Origin: Chrysogorgia sp. JL179-B06
Lineage: Eukaryota > Cnidaria > Anthozoa > Scleralcyonacea > Chrysogorgiidae
Direction: 5' to 3'
Length of the DNA: 64,000 nt
NCBI GenBank assembly: GCA_035772405.1
Contig: JAYKKM010000263.1
Span: 2,932,501-2,996,500, forward strand
The notes under the pieces: generated by a model
Seen by the model: only the letters and a program-made list of their open reading frames with translations
The model's database searches: none
Told to the model about the DNA's origin: nothing
Translations under genes and position numbers: made by a program
In this document: in pieces, positions 42,710 through 55,198 of the stretch
How positions within the stretch are numbered: position 1 is the stretch's first letter
How the letters are laid out: each line of letters begins with the position of its first letter

Positions 42710-44690
42710 ATGACGGAATGTGATATTGTTGAATCGTTGTTATCTCGTCCATTCGGATCGAGGTCTTTCTCTGACAAAAAGGAAATAATTGAAAATTATA
42801 TAATAACTTCAAGCATTGCATAAAACATCAAGACGAGGCGACAAAGTTTTTGTTCGAAGCTTTCAAACATCAAACTACGAAAAGTACAAGTGGTTGGCTG
42901 GATCCTCAACCTTGAAAAAGTTGTTTTGCTGGCCATGTCTTTTGTTTAACTGCACAGACAAAACGGTCTGGAACAAGAAAGGATACGATGATTTAGGCAA
43001 CTTATGTAACGCCATCAGCAGACACGAGAAAACGAAAACACACATGTCCAGTTGTTTGATGAACGCAAGCTTTGGACGTACCCGCATCGATGTGCAGCTG
43101 CATCAACAAATGCGTGAAAATATCTCAGCACACAATTTGGCGGTCCACAAGAACCGAGAGATACTTCGTCGTCTAATTGATGTTGTTTGCTTCCTTGGCA
43201 AGCAGGAACTTTCCTTCAGAGGTCGGGTGGAGCAGGAGGATTCGGCTATCCGAGGCAAATATGTGGAATTGGTAAAGCTGTTAGGTTCATACGACCCCCC
43301 TGCACTGGAACAACATCTTCAGACAGCAACCGTGTTTTCTAGTCTTTCTAATCGTATTCCGAACGATTTGATAACTGCTGTTAATAATGTTCTAAAGAAA
43401 GCAATTAAAGATGAAATTATAAGCAGCCCTTTCGTCGCCATTTCGTTGGATGAAACCTCGGACATCAAAAGTTTGTCGCAGCTAACGACCAATGTTCGTT
43501 ATATCAACCCGGATGGAAAAGCTGTGGAGCGTTTTCTCGGATTTTCCGATGTAAGTGAAGACAGAACAGCCGCCAAACTGAAGGAAGAAGTCGATAATTT
43601 CCTCGACGAGTATCAATATGGTGAGAAACTGATTGCTCAAACGTACGATGGTGCAAGTGTTATGTCAGGGGAGTTGTCTGGTTTACAAACACGAGTTAGA
43701 GAAGATCATCCTCACGCTCTTTTTATTCACTGCTGTGGACACGCATTGAATTTGGTCCTGGCTCAAGCTGTTTCGTCAACCAAGGAGTGTCGAGTATTTT
43801 TAAAACTATTTCTGGCCTTTCAGCATTCTTCCACGTCCCGTCGAAAAGAACAAATCTGTTGGACACAATTGTTGGTCAACGCATCCCCATGGGAACTGCT
43901 GTTCGATGGCATTATCATGCCAGATTAATCCACGCTGTAATGGCGAGACGAGAGAAATTAGTTGAGCTTTTTGAACACATTATGGAACACGATGATAAGT
44001 TTGACAGTAAAACCTTATGCGAAGCAAGAGGATACCGACAAATTCTTTCCGAGTTCCAATTTGTGTTCTGTCAAAGTCTTTTCAGCTATTTTCGGTCTTA
44101 CAGATGTTCTGTATGACATTGCTCAAAGCAAGCAATTTGATTAGCCTTCTGCATCAGCAAAGTTCGTGAAACAAAAGAGAATATCCAAAGATTGCGTTTC
44201 AATTGGGATTCAACGTTGGATGCTTGTCGGCGCGGTACCATGCAAGCGAGGGCAGACTGAAGAACAAGCAATGGCGTCCTTCCGTGCGATGTTTTTCTCG
44301 GTGGTCGACACAATAGTCTCAACAGCAGGAAATTCGTTTCCCTGTTAGATCATTTCAAGTATGAGTCGTATTGCCAGGATTTCCCCGAACGAGAACTGGA
44401 GTCGTTGCAAAGCACCTATGGGAACTTTTTCAATATCCAAGCACTAAAAGGGGAACTAACCCGCAGAACTCAAATCGAAGCCTGTATTTGATTATATTAA
44501 AAATAATCGAACTTGATTTAAAAGAATGTTTTTCAGTGTACCGACTGACAGCTTATTCTGACGATGCCAAGCACATCCACTACGGCAGAAAGATCACTTT
44601 CTGCGCTCAAGCGTATAAAAACTTATCTCCGTAGGACAAGATCGACTCTCAGCATTTGCCACCATTTCCATTGAAAAAGAGAAGTTGAAC
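42710..44690 (+). pseudogene. hAT-type transposase gene (ZMYM1-like, DUF4371), frameshifted
   Basis: The ATG at 42710 starts MTECDIVESLLSRPFG; after a shift near 42805 a TTF-type finger follows (LFCWPCLLF...SRHEKTKTH), then DUF4371 with VCFLGKQELSFRGRV, TATVFSSLSNRIPNDLI, FVAISLDETSDIKSL (an acidic catalytic position) and KLIAQTYDGASVMSG. A shift near 43800 leads to LLDTIVGQRIPMGTAVRW and IHAVMARREKLVELFEHIM. The C-terminal hAT dimerisation motif is at about 44565-44640 (PSTSTTAERSLSALKRIKTY) after more shifts. The gene ends where the DIRS element begins. Not functional as it stands. Confidence 0.8.
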
Positions 44691-44989
44691 AATTTGCGGC
44701 AAAAACCATAATTCTACTACGTCATTAGTCTATGTCACTACGGAGTCACATGAGAAGCGCGCGCCGCTTTGCTGATCAGTGCTAGCAAGCTTGTTGATCA
44801 GTTCAAATGTCTTTGTAAATCGGGACAAATTTCAAATCAAATGTATTGATTTCGCGCCTTTGGATTGACCAAGATAGTTACAAGTCAATAACAAGAGTAG
44901 GTAAGACAATGGTAGAGTTACCATTGTGCAAGGCGTAAGTATATATATTATAGGCTATTTTTATGCAAATTTTAGATTTGAATAAACAC

Positions 44990-46145
44990 ATGGCGACCCG
45001 TTCGTCAAATGCTTCGGGGGCATCTGATGACCCGAAAGAAAATGCCCAGCGATTACCGGACAGACAACAGTCCGAAATGTTCGCCCAAACACTAGTTGAA
45101 ATCAATCAAAGTATGGGTAAGATGTCTAAGATGCTGGATGTACTATGGCAAAAGTCTGAAGACACAAATTTAGTGTCAATTCAACAAACAGTCGTTGAAG
45201 AACCTCAGCCAGGTCCGAACGGACGAGGTAAGAAACGACCACACGAATCGTCTTCGCCTCCCAGCTCGTCAAACGAAAGCCAAAGCAAAACCAATTCGCC
45301 AAACACCCAACCATGAAAGTGATAAGGTGAGCGTCCATGCACAAGACGATGACGATAATGTCTCGCTCTTACTTAAAGGAAGCGTAAAAAATGATAACCC
45401 AGACTCACCTGATGAAACTCTAAAGAGTCTAGGTGAAATGCTTGAAGATGTAGAAACTACCGGCGATGATATCGCACCTCGGCTGGCCACGATCGCTACC
45501 AAACGTTGGAATAAAAAATTGTCGTCTGAAAAACTGAAGTTGATTGAAGAGAAATACAAACGGCCCGCCAATTGCCCAACTGTATGTGCAATGACCGTAA
45601 ACCTTGAAATCTGGTCAAAACTGCCTGCATACCAACAACGAGCTGATTTGAATGTATCCAAAATACAAGAGTCTGTGAGGAAAGCGGCGCTTGTTTCACT
45701 GCAAACAGCTCATTCTTTGACAAACACAAAGTCAAGTGAGCTAGACGTCAAGCAATTACTCATACAACAAGCAGACTCCATTGGCCACGAGTTGGCATGC
45801 CTTCGCAGATATAAAATCAAATCGGTTTTAAAACCGGAATATGCCCCTATATATGTAGATGATGGCAATCAAAGCAAATATCTGTTTGGCGATGACCTAT
45901 CCAAACGACTAAAAGAGGCGAGTAATGTGAGCTTAGCGATAAATACAAACCAGTCTAGCCACAACAACTATCGCCCACGAGGTAATTACCAAACGAAAAG
46001 CTATGAAAGGTGCTCAAATTGGCGCCAAGGGCAATACAGCCAGAACAATGAAGGACGTTCAAGGTCAGGTTATTTTCGACGGGGCAAGCCAAACCACTTC
46101 GGGAAAAACAGTGTAAAACAACAACAAACGACACACAAGCAGTGA
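44990..46145 (+). pseudogene. DIRS gag-like protein
   Basis: MATRSSNASGASDDPKENAQ opens the first frame; after a shift near 45300 the second frame continues (HAQDDDDNVSLLLKGS, LATIATKRWNKKLS, RYKIKSVLKPEYAPIYVDD) to 46145. Features are a central acidic region, helical middle and a basic Asn/Arg/Tyr-rich C-terminus (NWRQGQYSQNNEGRSRSGY) that could bind RNA. This matches DIRS ORF1 style. One frameshift breaks it. Confidence 0.65.
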
Positions 46146-46191
46146 TTGAAAAACTCGAAGCGATACAATCCTCTGATTCTTCGGTAAGTGA

Positions 46192-47978
46192 ATGGGGAAC
46201 GTTTATTCCAATTTTGAAGGCTTCCCTTCAAAGATATGTGTTGTTTTAACAGCTGGTCGTGTCTCAAATCATTTTTCTGCTTGGACATGTATAACATCCG
46301 ACAAAGAGATTTTGTCTGATGTTCGGGGCATGACTATCGAATTGTCTGGGTCACCAGCTCAACACTATTTTGTCCAAACAAAATTTAACAAGGCAGAATC
46401 TCAGATAATAGAGACCGAAATAAACAAAATGGGGAAGAAACATATCATTGAAATTGTAGACCATGAAAAGGACGAAATTGTATCCAACATCTTTACTAGA
46501 TCCAAAAAAGATGGTAGTCATCGAGTGATTCTAAATCTTAAAGAGTTTAATAACTGTGTATTTTACCATCATTTTAAAATGGATTCTTTAAACACCATAA
46601 TCAAATTAGTTGATAAAGATTGCTTCATGGCATCTATTGACATTAAAGATGCATACTATTCAATACCAATTCGGAAAAGGGACAGGAAATATTTGAAATT
46701 TTCTTGGAATGGTAAATTGTACCAATTCACTTGTTTACCAAATGGGTTATCAAGTGGACCACGGAAATTTACAAAGATTCTTAAACCTGCCCTATCATGC
46801 TTACATACTAAAGGGCACATTGTTTCCAGCCATTTAGATGACTTCTATTTACAGGGCAAGACCTATGAGGAATGTGCTCTAAACTTATTGGATACCACAT
46901 CTCTTTATGAAACTTGGATTTCTGGTACACCCAGAAAAGTCCACCTTCATTCCCTCACAAGAAATTGTGATCTTAGGGTTTGTGATCAATTCAATCACCA
47001 TGAAAATCAAATTAACACCAGAGAAAGCAACTGCCCTAAAATGATTGTAAGAAATTCCTCCGGAAAGGTGCAGACAATATGCTCATTAGAGAATTGGCCC
47101 ATATAATTGGGAAACTGGTTTCAAGTTTTCCTGGGGTCCTACATGGGCCTCTTTACTATCGGTATTTAGAAAGAGACAAAACATTAGCATTAGAATGCAA
47201 CAGTGGTAATTTTGATGCAAAAATGATCCTATCTGAGCAAAGTATATCTGAATTAAAATGGTGGTCTAAAAATGTTGTGGACACGTTTAAGCCAATTTCA
47301 CACGATGAGCCCTCTTTAGTTATCACCACAGATGCCTCATTGAAGGGTTGGGGGGCTGTATGTAATACCGTATCCACAGGGGGATTGTGGTCCCACCTTG
47401 AAGCTAGTGAACACATAAATTATTTAGAGTTATTTGCTTCCTTTCTGGGGTTGAAAACATTCGCCCAAACAAAACGCAATATACATATACGACTCATGAT
47501 AGACAATACATCTGCATATCCAGGGCGAGCGAATTTCATTGCCGATTTTGAATCGAGGAGAAATGAAAGGGCATCTGAATGGATGTTGGATGAGTCCTAC
47601 TTAGCAAAAGCATTGAAACAATTGAATTATTCCCCACAAATTGATTTATTTGCCTCCAGAATTAATAAACAAATGCCCAAATATGTCTCATATAGGCCAG
47701 ACCCACAGGCCTTGTCAGTAGATGCATTTACTCTAACATGGAGTTCGCTCAGTTTCTTTCAGTCTCATAGGGAATGTCTTGAGCAAAATCCAGCAAGACA
47801 AGGCAAGAGGAGTATGTGTGTTTCTAAATTGGCCAACACAACCCTGGTATGCCAAAGCCCTCTCCATGCTAGAACAACCACCAATACATCTACATGCATC
47901 AAAACATCTGTTGAAACTCCCCAGTCATCCACACCAGTTCCACCCACTATTCAAGAAACTCGGTCAGGAAAAATTTAG
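46192..47978 (+). pseudogene. DIRS reverse transcriptase and RNase H
   Basis: The RT has FTRSKKDGSHRVILNLKEFN, motif A in FMASIDIKDAYYSIPI, CLPNGLSSGPRKFTKI and motif C in SHLDDFYLQG. A shift near 46910 moves the thumb to another frame, and the RNase H part (LIRELAHIIGKLVSSFPG, LVITTDASLKGWGAVC, ELFASFLGLKTF, LMIDNTSA) runs in the frame ending at 47978. About 40 residues seem missing between IDNTSA and NFIADFESRRN. The linker ends with LFASRINKQMPKYVSYRPDP, a usual DIRS signature. Confidence 0.8.
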
Positions 47979-48065
47979 AGTTCCAGAATTTATCATCTTC
48001 GGTACAGGAAATTATCATGGCTTCGTGGCGTAAAAAAAGGTACCCAAAAACAATATAGAACATAT

Positions 48066-48911
48066 TTGTTACGATGGGAGCAGTATTGTCAGAAATTGGG
48101 AATTGCACCACATAACCCAGGGCAACACCATGCCATGGAATTTTTAAGAGAACTGTATGACACAGGATTGGGTTATAGTGCTATTAACACTGCTCGGTCT
48201 GCGCTCTCATCAGTAATTACACCAATTGCAAGGGTTCCATTTGGGAAAGACCCTCTAGTCTGTCGGTTTTTAAAAGGTGTATTTGAATTGAAACCTTGTT
48301 TGCCAAAATACTCTGTAATCTGGGAAGTAAATATGGTCCTAAACTACCTGAAACAATTCAGTGTAGTTAATCAAATCAGCTTAAAAGATATTACTTTAAA
48401 TCTTGCCATGCTGTTATGTTTATTAACGGGGCAGAGATGCCAAACTATACATAAAATCGATGTAAATTTCATTCAATTTGAGCCCGACAGATGCATAATC
48501 ACAATTCGGGAAGTTCTTAAACATACAAAGGTTGGAAAACATCAGGCACCATTGGAACTTTGTTCATACCCAAGGCACAAATATATTCAACGAACCGCGG
48601 AGTTCCGTGCTGGACAATCAGAGTTATTGTTGAGTTTCACCAAACCTCATAAAACAGTATCTAAGGATACAATTGCTCGATGGATTAAATCAGTATTAAA
48701 ACTATCGGGTATAAACACTGATGAATTCACCTGTCACAGTACTAGGGCAGCATCTACATCATGTGTGAAGGCTGCCGGTCTTAACTTGCAGCAGATAATG
48801 AAATCGGCGGGATGGTCGAACTCTACTACATTTGCTAAATATTATGATAAACTGATTGTATCTGGAAACTTTTCTTCAACGGTTCTAAACACGGCAGACG
48901 CTGAACTATAA
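48066..48911 (+). CDS. DIRS tyrosine recombinase
   Basis: An intact 281-residue frame. The catalytic Arg is in LLTGQRCQTIHKI, the HxxR box is CHSTRAASTS, and the Trp/His and nucleophilic Tyr are in GWSNSTTFAKYYDK. The N-terminal SAM-like part (LRWEQYCQKLGIAPH, YSAINTARSALSSVI) is present. In DIRS elements this enzyme integrates a circular DNA intermediate without target duplication. It is the only DIRS gene in this copy without an obvious lesion. Confidence 0.88.
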   Translation: MLRWEQYCQKLGIAPHNPGQHHAMEFLRELYDTGLGYSAINTARSALSSVITPIARVPFGKDPLVCRFLKGVFELKPCLPKYSVIWEVNMVLNYLKQFSVVNQISLKDITLNLAMLLCLLTGQRCQTIHKIDVNFIQFEPDRCIITIREVLKHTKVGKHQAPLELCSYPRHKYIQRTAEFRAGQSELLLSFTKPHKTVSKDTIARWIKSVLKLSGINTDEFTCHSTRAASTSCVKAAGLNLQQIMKSAGWSNSTTFAKYYDKLIVSGNFSSTVLNTADAEL

Positions 48912-49342
48912 ATGTTTAAGAGACATGTAGTCTGTAACAATAAATTTACTGTTCCCATTGTTATGGAATTTGTCTGCTGGAATGGATTTTTTTCACGGTC
49001 ACCGGACTTTGAAATCTCATGTGACTCCGTAGTGACGTAGACTGATGACGTAGTAGAATTATAAAATTAAACGAGACTTACCTAGTAAGTTGAAGTTTGA
49101 TTTGGATTCTACTAGTCATCAGTCAGGAACGGAGGAGTCACATGCCCAGGTATGCCTGCCCTACCCTCCCGTGACTCTTCGTTCCTTCATTATTCCTGTC
49201 ACCGTTCACGTTAAAAACTGATCAGCGAAGCGGCGCGCGCTTCTCATGTGACTCCTCCGTTCCTGACTGATGACTAGTAGAATCCAAATCAAACTTCAAC
49301 TTACTAGGTAAGTTTCGTTTAATTTTATAATTTTGCCACAAT

Positions 49343-49578
49343 TTTAACCAGGTTCGACCTCGGTCGATCCTCGGGTCAACCTAGGTTCGACCTCAACCGC
49401 TGCTGCGCGGTTCGCATGGCGTCATTTAACGAGTGTCTATATCGGAAGTAGTCGGTTATTTCCGAATTTTAGCGTCTTTCGCACGTTGTCGGTTGTCTAG
49501 TCCGCACTTCAGCTTCGAATCGTAGCTTGACAAGTTCGTTTTCAGATACCTTTTAAATATACCGTGTTTAAATTGATG
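49343..49578. other. Upstream region of the Tc1-type gene
   Basis: GGTTCGACCTCGGTCGATCC and AGGTTCGACCTCAACC form a short direct repeat at about 49352-49400. No gene and no clear TATA box are visible before the ATG. Confidence 0.4.
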
Positions 49579-52500
49579 ATGGGAAAGCTATCTCGATACG
49601 CGAGGGAAAGAATTGTGTCACTGTCGTCCTCTGGGGAAAATACTACGAGAATTGTAAGCCTGCTCGAAGAAGGAATAAAAGTGTTGAGATCTGCTGTGAG
49701 TTTGTATCTCTCAAGATATCGCCAAAGTGGTAGCCTTCTTGACGCGCCGCGTAGTGGGAGAAAACAAATCCTCAACGCCGAACAAGTAAAGTTCATCGAC
49801 AATAAGATGAGTGAGAACGATGAGCTAACCTCTGCCGAATTAAAAGAAAAATTGGCGGAGGAATGCGTCGTTGATGTTTCCCTCGCTACCATAAAAAGAG
49901 TCAGGCGCGAACAGCTTGGTTGGAGGCACGAAAACGCTCACTATTGCCAATTTGTTCGGGAGCCAAATAAAATAAAGAGACTGGCATTTTTTTAGTGCCT
50001 TGGCGAGAAAAGACAGCTTCGAAGATGTTGTTTTCACGGACGAGACCAGCGTTCAAATCGAGCAATATGCAAGGTTATGTTTAAATAAGGATGGTACCCA
50101 ACCAAAACGGAAAGGACGCCCAAAGCATCCCCTGAAGGTAAGCGTTGATTATTATAAACTTATTGAGATTCTAAACGTGTAACACGAAACATGAATCAAC
50201 GAGCATCTGCTGCAGTATATATATATATATATATAAAGTATAGCAAGCATTTTTCTTTTTTGTAGGTGCATGTTTCGGGAGGTATATCTGTTCGTGGTGC
50301 AACACAAGTGTGCATATTCACAGGGATCATGGAGAGCGATGGCTACCAGAGAATTTTGGAAAGAAATCTCTTGCCTTTTGTGAATCAGATATATCCAGAT
50401 GGTCATCGAATGTGGCAAGACAACGACCCGAAACATACGAGCAACTCGACCAAGCAATGGATGAAAGCAAATGGCATTAATCACTGGCCAACACCACCCG
50501 AGTCACCGGTTTGTATTTTTTATTATTATATTATATTTTATTATATAAAATAGAGTGCTTTATTGATTTTTCCACGACTAATAAAAGTGGTAATCACACA
50601 TGTGATGATACAGCATAATATAGTTTAACGCTGTTTAGCAATAAGCAATAAAGCAATTGGACATTTTTTATATAATAAACAGAAAAATACATGGATGCTG
50701 GAATACGAAATTTATTTCTCGTGTTGATAGATACGTTTATTGAACATTGAAATCCTAGCAGCTGTGAGGCTGAATTACGATAAATGTTTACACTTAATAA
50801 ATAAATAAATTGTAATTATGGACTATTTACAAATTTGTAAATAAACCTAACCTAAATATTATATGTAATAACAAATTTAATTACTTAATCTCCACATTGT
50901 GCTATAAAAAACGAATTCTTAAACCGATCGGTTTTACAATGCGGAAGTGCTCTAGGCCTAGCTCTGCGCCTAGCTCTGCGTAAGTTATATTTTACTGACC
51001 TCTGTAACGGGAGATGGCGTTTGATTATTTAATTGCTGCTGCATATAGTTTGGAAGACAATTTTACACTGCTCAGCTCTTCTTTCGAAGAGAGAGAGGAT
51101 ATTAGCGGTGTTAAGTCTATCAATATACGTAGGAAAATTGGAATAAATTATTCCAAGGCAGCGTTTCTGAATGGTTTCAATATCAGTTGATAGATACGAT
51201 GGTAGTGCATGATGGTAAACTACGCATGCATATTCCAAAACCGGACGTATACATGACGTATAAAATGTAACTAAATCCTTGGTGGGAATTTGTGCTCGTT
51301 TTAATTGTTTGAGTAGAAAAATACGTTTTGAGGCCTTGGATACTATATGATTAACATGTGAGTTCCATTTTAAATCTTGCCTAACAATGAGACCAAGGAT
51401 TTTGTGCTCAGGGACAAGATCCAAAATGTTTCCATTTAGTGAAATATCATCATAACTAATCGGATTACCCTTATTGAAAGAGATTCTAAGTTCTTTACAT
51501 TTATCTGTGTTGAAAATCATTCTATTTGTTTCAGCCCAAGAGCTAATATCATTCACCTGAGTTTGTAAACTACTAGATTTCCCTTATCAATAATTTCAGT
51601 AATCGATGTGTCATCAACGTATTTCCATATATGAAACTGGTTATCAACACTTAAATCGTTAATCATCAGTGCGAACAACCAGGGTCCCATTTTAGTTCCT
51701 TGGGGTACCCCAGAAGTTACAGGTTGCCAGAAATACGAAATTTATCACTTATTTTATCAGAAATATGAAATTTATCTCACTCGTTTGCTGCGCTCACTCT
51801 TTCGATATCCTGGTCAACACTCAAAATAAATTTCATATTTCTGCACATCCTTGTATTATTCTCTATATAATCTTTTTTTATTATATTATAATCTTTTTTA
51901 TTATATACATGACGAAATTACAGTATTCCGATTGGCTGAGAGCAATAAATGAGTGCAATTATTTAATTAACATAATTTTGTCATGGAAATAATAAACGAG
52001 TAATATGACAGCGAGTGCAATTAAGGATTTACACTACCCTGATATTTTAAAATTTGCCAAATTGCACTCGCCTAATGGCTCGTGAAATTTTGGCAAATTT
52101 TCAAATATCACTCAGTGTAAATATCATATGATTACTTATATTTATATTAGTATACGTGTGATTATTATTATTCACGAATTCACAGGGTTGCAAATAAATT
52201 TGTTTTCTTGACAGGACATGTGTCTGACCAATTTCCCATTTTGGTCGGACAGAACTTAAATTTGGTCGGACATAAAACTATTATCACATTTGGTCGGACA
52301 ATTTTTAGGTCGAAAAAGCTAAAATCGATAAAACCGAACTAACTAAGTGTTTGGCTATTTAATAAAACAATTATACCATTCGATCTAGTCGTATATGAAC
52401 TAATAGCCAACTCAGCGCTTCGCGCCTCCTTGTCGATGAGCTCATATACGAGTAACATGTGTCAAGACGACCTGATAAAATTGATTCTACGCTCGGAGAT

Positions 52501-54870
52501 CTACAGATATTATCGAGACTCGAGGAATACATACGTTACTTGCAAAATGCAAGGTGAAGAGTGTACAATAATTCTCCAAGTTGCAATTGGATTATTCTTC
52601 GCAGTTAGATTTGGGGAGTTCCACGGTAGAGTTTTACAAGCCAAAAAATTAAAATTGTGATTTTAATCAAAATTGCTATTAAATGATTATGATAGAAAAA
52701 CATTCAAAGTAGTAGAAAATCAAATAGAAACCAGTGAACGGTAATTTTTGGTTGTTACTTTGGTTCGACATCAAACAAGCTTCTTTTTGTAATTTTCTGG
52801 TGCTAAAACAGTGGTTCATGCAAGATGTAACAATATGTAATATTTAGGGCTATATAGAAGTATTATACTCATAGGCCATAACAATAAAGGTGTTTCTTCT
52901 AAAAAAGTAGTTTTAAAGGTCAGCACAATTTATACATTAGATAAATAATGAGTTAAAAGACGACCATTACAATTTTGTAATGTCAGTCACGAAAAAACAT
53001 TGAAAGTTTTTTCTGTAACCAGTTGCTGCCTTCCTTTATTCATGAATAATTGTTATTGTTTACTTATACATCTACTATTCTGAAAAACTAGGAATTACTA
53101 AAAAATAACAAGTATTTATATGTGATTGGAGACTTTAAAATTGGTAACGTCAGTCACATTTGGAGATGGGTAAAAGTGTCATGTATAGACAGCAAGGCAA
53201 TTTGGTTAAAAAATCATATAGTTATTCTATAAGTTATATTTAAACTTATACATCTCCCTGATGCTAAATGTACATGTATAGTTCAATAAATTAATATTAA
53301 TTCAAGAATAATTAATTAAATAATTAATTAAATTGATAATTAAATAAATAAATAATTAAATTCCCAATTCAAGAATACAGTAGATATATATTGCCGCAGC
53401 CATACCAGCCCTTCAAAGCAAGCATGATGTTAGCATAAAATGGAATTATTTGCTATATCCCATGGAAAAGGTCCAGTCAATGACATTGGTAGTTCAGTCA
53501 AATGACAAGTGTGGACTGCTGTCAGAACAAGGAAAGCTCTGGTAACGAATGCCACTTCATTCATAGCAACTGCCTAGCAGATTTATGCATTGTGGATGTG
53601 GTTGAAATGAAATATGCTGAAATTGACGAGGAACACAATCCTAGTCAACTCCAGAGAGCATTATGACTGCCCAGATTTTGCTTGAATTTTGTTAATTGAA
53701 AATATTATCAGTTAATTAGCTGAGTCGAGTAACTCATAAACGGTAACAAGTTTTTTTACAACCTTGATAGTGCGGCAGACAGCAGCGGATTCAAATATCA
53801 ACTTATAAGTTATAATGCATAGCATTTGCGTCGGTGAAAAGTGAAAAATAGCGAAAAGTCCAGTGAATATAAAAATTCATTATTCACGCCGAAGTAAACC
53901 GTTGAACGTTTGACACATTACAAATGGGCAGAGAAAACATGAAGATGCTGAACATGTTTTGTTAGCAGGTGTTCTGATCCAAAATAACTATCATGTGTCC
54001 ATTACCTTGATTGGATTACTGTATATACAACATATTTTGAATGAACAGTTTCCATGAACAAGTTATTGACATGGTCAGCCGACAATTCTCAGTTAAAGTG
54101 TATATGACACGAAAATTAAGTTTATCATATTCGAAAGAACTCTTCAAGTAACGAAGAATATCAATTTACAGGTTTTCATCTTTCCTTTAGTTCTTGAGAT
54201 ATTTAGATTTATGTGATATTCAAATGAGATGACCTATGTCACATCGTTTGCACAACATTTTAACATTTTTAACAGGTCTGGGAACTATACTATTACTTTT
54301 TGTAACATTAAAACTTAAACGATATCATTTCGTTTAGTGGTCTGTATCAACATGCGAAGTTTCAAGTGATTTCGTTCAATACTCGCAAAGATATACATGA
54401 TTTTCCAAAATGTTAAAATGTTGTGCAAACAATGTGACGTCATAGGTCATCTTATTTGAATGTCACATAAGTCTAAATATCTCAAGAACTAAATGAAATA
54501 TGGAAAAGCTGTAAATTGATATTCTTCATTATTTGAAGAGTTCTTTCAAATAAGATAAACTTAATTTTCATGTCATATACACTTTAATAGTTTAGCAACT
54601 TAATAATTTGCTGCCTATTTGTTAGCTAAATTAATGTGTAAAATATTTTCTTCTGTTCCATAGAACTTAAACTGCATTGAAAATCTTTGGGCAAATTTGA
54701 AACATTATTTAAGGAAATATGTTAAACCAAAGAATAAAGAGGAACTCGTAAATGGGATAAAGGATTACTGGAGCAAACTCACTGTTGAAACATGTAAGAA
54801 CTATGTTCAGCATGTTCATAAAGTTATTCCAACAGTTGTGGCAAGTCAAGGTGGCCCTACAAAATACTGA
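49579..54870 (+). CDS. Three-exon Tc1/mariner DD34E transposase gene
   Basis: Exons 49579-50137, 50266-50508 and 54664-54870 join in phase 0 at GTAAGC/TTTGTAG and GTTTGT/CCATAG sites. The start is set at the second ATG because the related copy at 61899 keeps only that one (ATGGGAAAGCTATCTCG). Exon 1 has two helix-turn-helix units (RYARERIVSLSSSGE; ATIKRVRREQLGW) and the first Asp (VVFTDETSVQ). Exon 2 has the second Asp (MWQDNDPKHTS). Exon 3 has the Glu (NLNCIENLWANLK), exactly 34 residues after the second Asp once spliced, and ends GGPTKY. One lesion: seven T at 49987-49993 shift the frame, where six would keep it open. With introns and an otherwise whole DDE triad it could be recently active or domesticated. 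Confidence 0.75.
51029..51720 (-). mobile_element. 5'-truncated LINE reverse transcriptase fragment
   Basis: The minus strand reads GVPQGTKMGPWLFALMINDL, then KYVDDTSITEII with the catalytic Asp pair, then WAETNRMIFNTDKCKELRIS, HKILGLIVRQDLKWNSHVNH, RPVLEYACVVYHHALP and a stop at 51029. Only the RT C-terminal half remains. It differs in sequence from the LINEs at 12.9 and 39.4 kb and so represents another family. Confidence 0.8.
51740..51845. repeat. Foldback repeat with CAGAAATATGAAATTTAT arms
   Basis: CAGAAATATGAAATTTAT near 51749 is inverted as ATAAATTTCATATTTCTG near 51826. The centre has CTCACTCGTTTGCTGCGCTCACTC, split here as a short repeat of CTCACT with a GC-rich loop. Confidence 0.65.
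54096..54593. mobile_element. Foldback MITE with ~165-bp inverted arms
   Basis: The left arm starts AAAGTGTATATGACACGAAA and the right arm ends TTTTCATGTCATATACACTT. The arms match at about 90 percent by eye through GTTCTTGAGATATTTAGA and GTTTGCACAACATTTTAAC. The right arm contains TGACGTCA, the left arm the variant TGTCACA. It lies in the last intron of the Tc1-type gene, 70 bases before the final exon. Confidence 0.9.
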
Positions 54871-55198
54871 ACATCTCAAGATACAAGTACAGTAGTGTAA
54901 ATAGGTAATGCATGTTGATTTTGACAAAATAGCCATATTCTAGAGAATGTTAAAATACAGAACATCCATATCTCTGAATGATGGCAACATTTTTGCTTTG
55001 ATGTTTCCAGTAAGGTTTAGTCTGAATGACATTCCTTGTGATGGCTAAAACTTACTCCAAACATGGAAATAAAAATGCTAATGTTATTTAAAGTTACTGT
55101 TGTTCTATATTTGATTAAAATACATGTGCTCAGTGGTTCTTGTAATTATTTGTAAATTTTATTAGATTCCCTTTTGACTTTGTATAAAGCGGATTCCA

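Larger units (their letters stand above)
44708..49330 (+). mobile_element. DIRS-type retrotransposon with inverted terminal and internal complementary repeats
   Basis: The order gag-like, reverse transcriptase, RNase H, tyrosine recombinase is diagnostic of DIRS. The left end (44710-44753, ATTCTACTACGTCATTAGTC...) recurs inverted at 49017-49060. The next left segment (GCGCGCCGCTTTGCTGATCA) recurs inverted at about 49217-49245. The right 270 bases are themselves a large palindrome (49062-49137 against 49248-49330), as expected for an internal complementary region. It starts immediately after the hAT C-terminal coding sequence. Confidence 0.85.
50509..54663. other. 4.15-kb second intron of the Tc1-type gene, loaded with repeats
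   Basis: It contains a LINE fragment (about 51029-51720, minus), a foldback at 51730-51850, four TTGGTCGGACA-like motifs at about 52217-52315, and the large foldback MITE at 54096-54593. An open frame at 52430-52660 has no recognised family. Between 52660 and 54090 I see nothing but A+T-rich unique-looking sequence. Confidence 0.55.

Noticed and set aside
52430..52660. 76-residue plus-strand frame in the Tc1-gene intron
   Set aside because: No recognised motif and no splice signals that would make it an exon; listed only as part of the intron.
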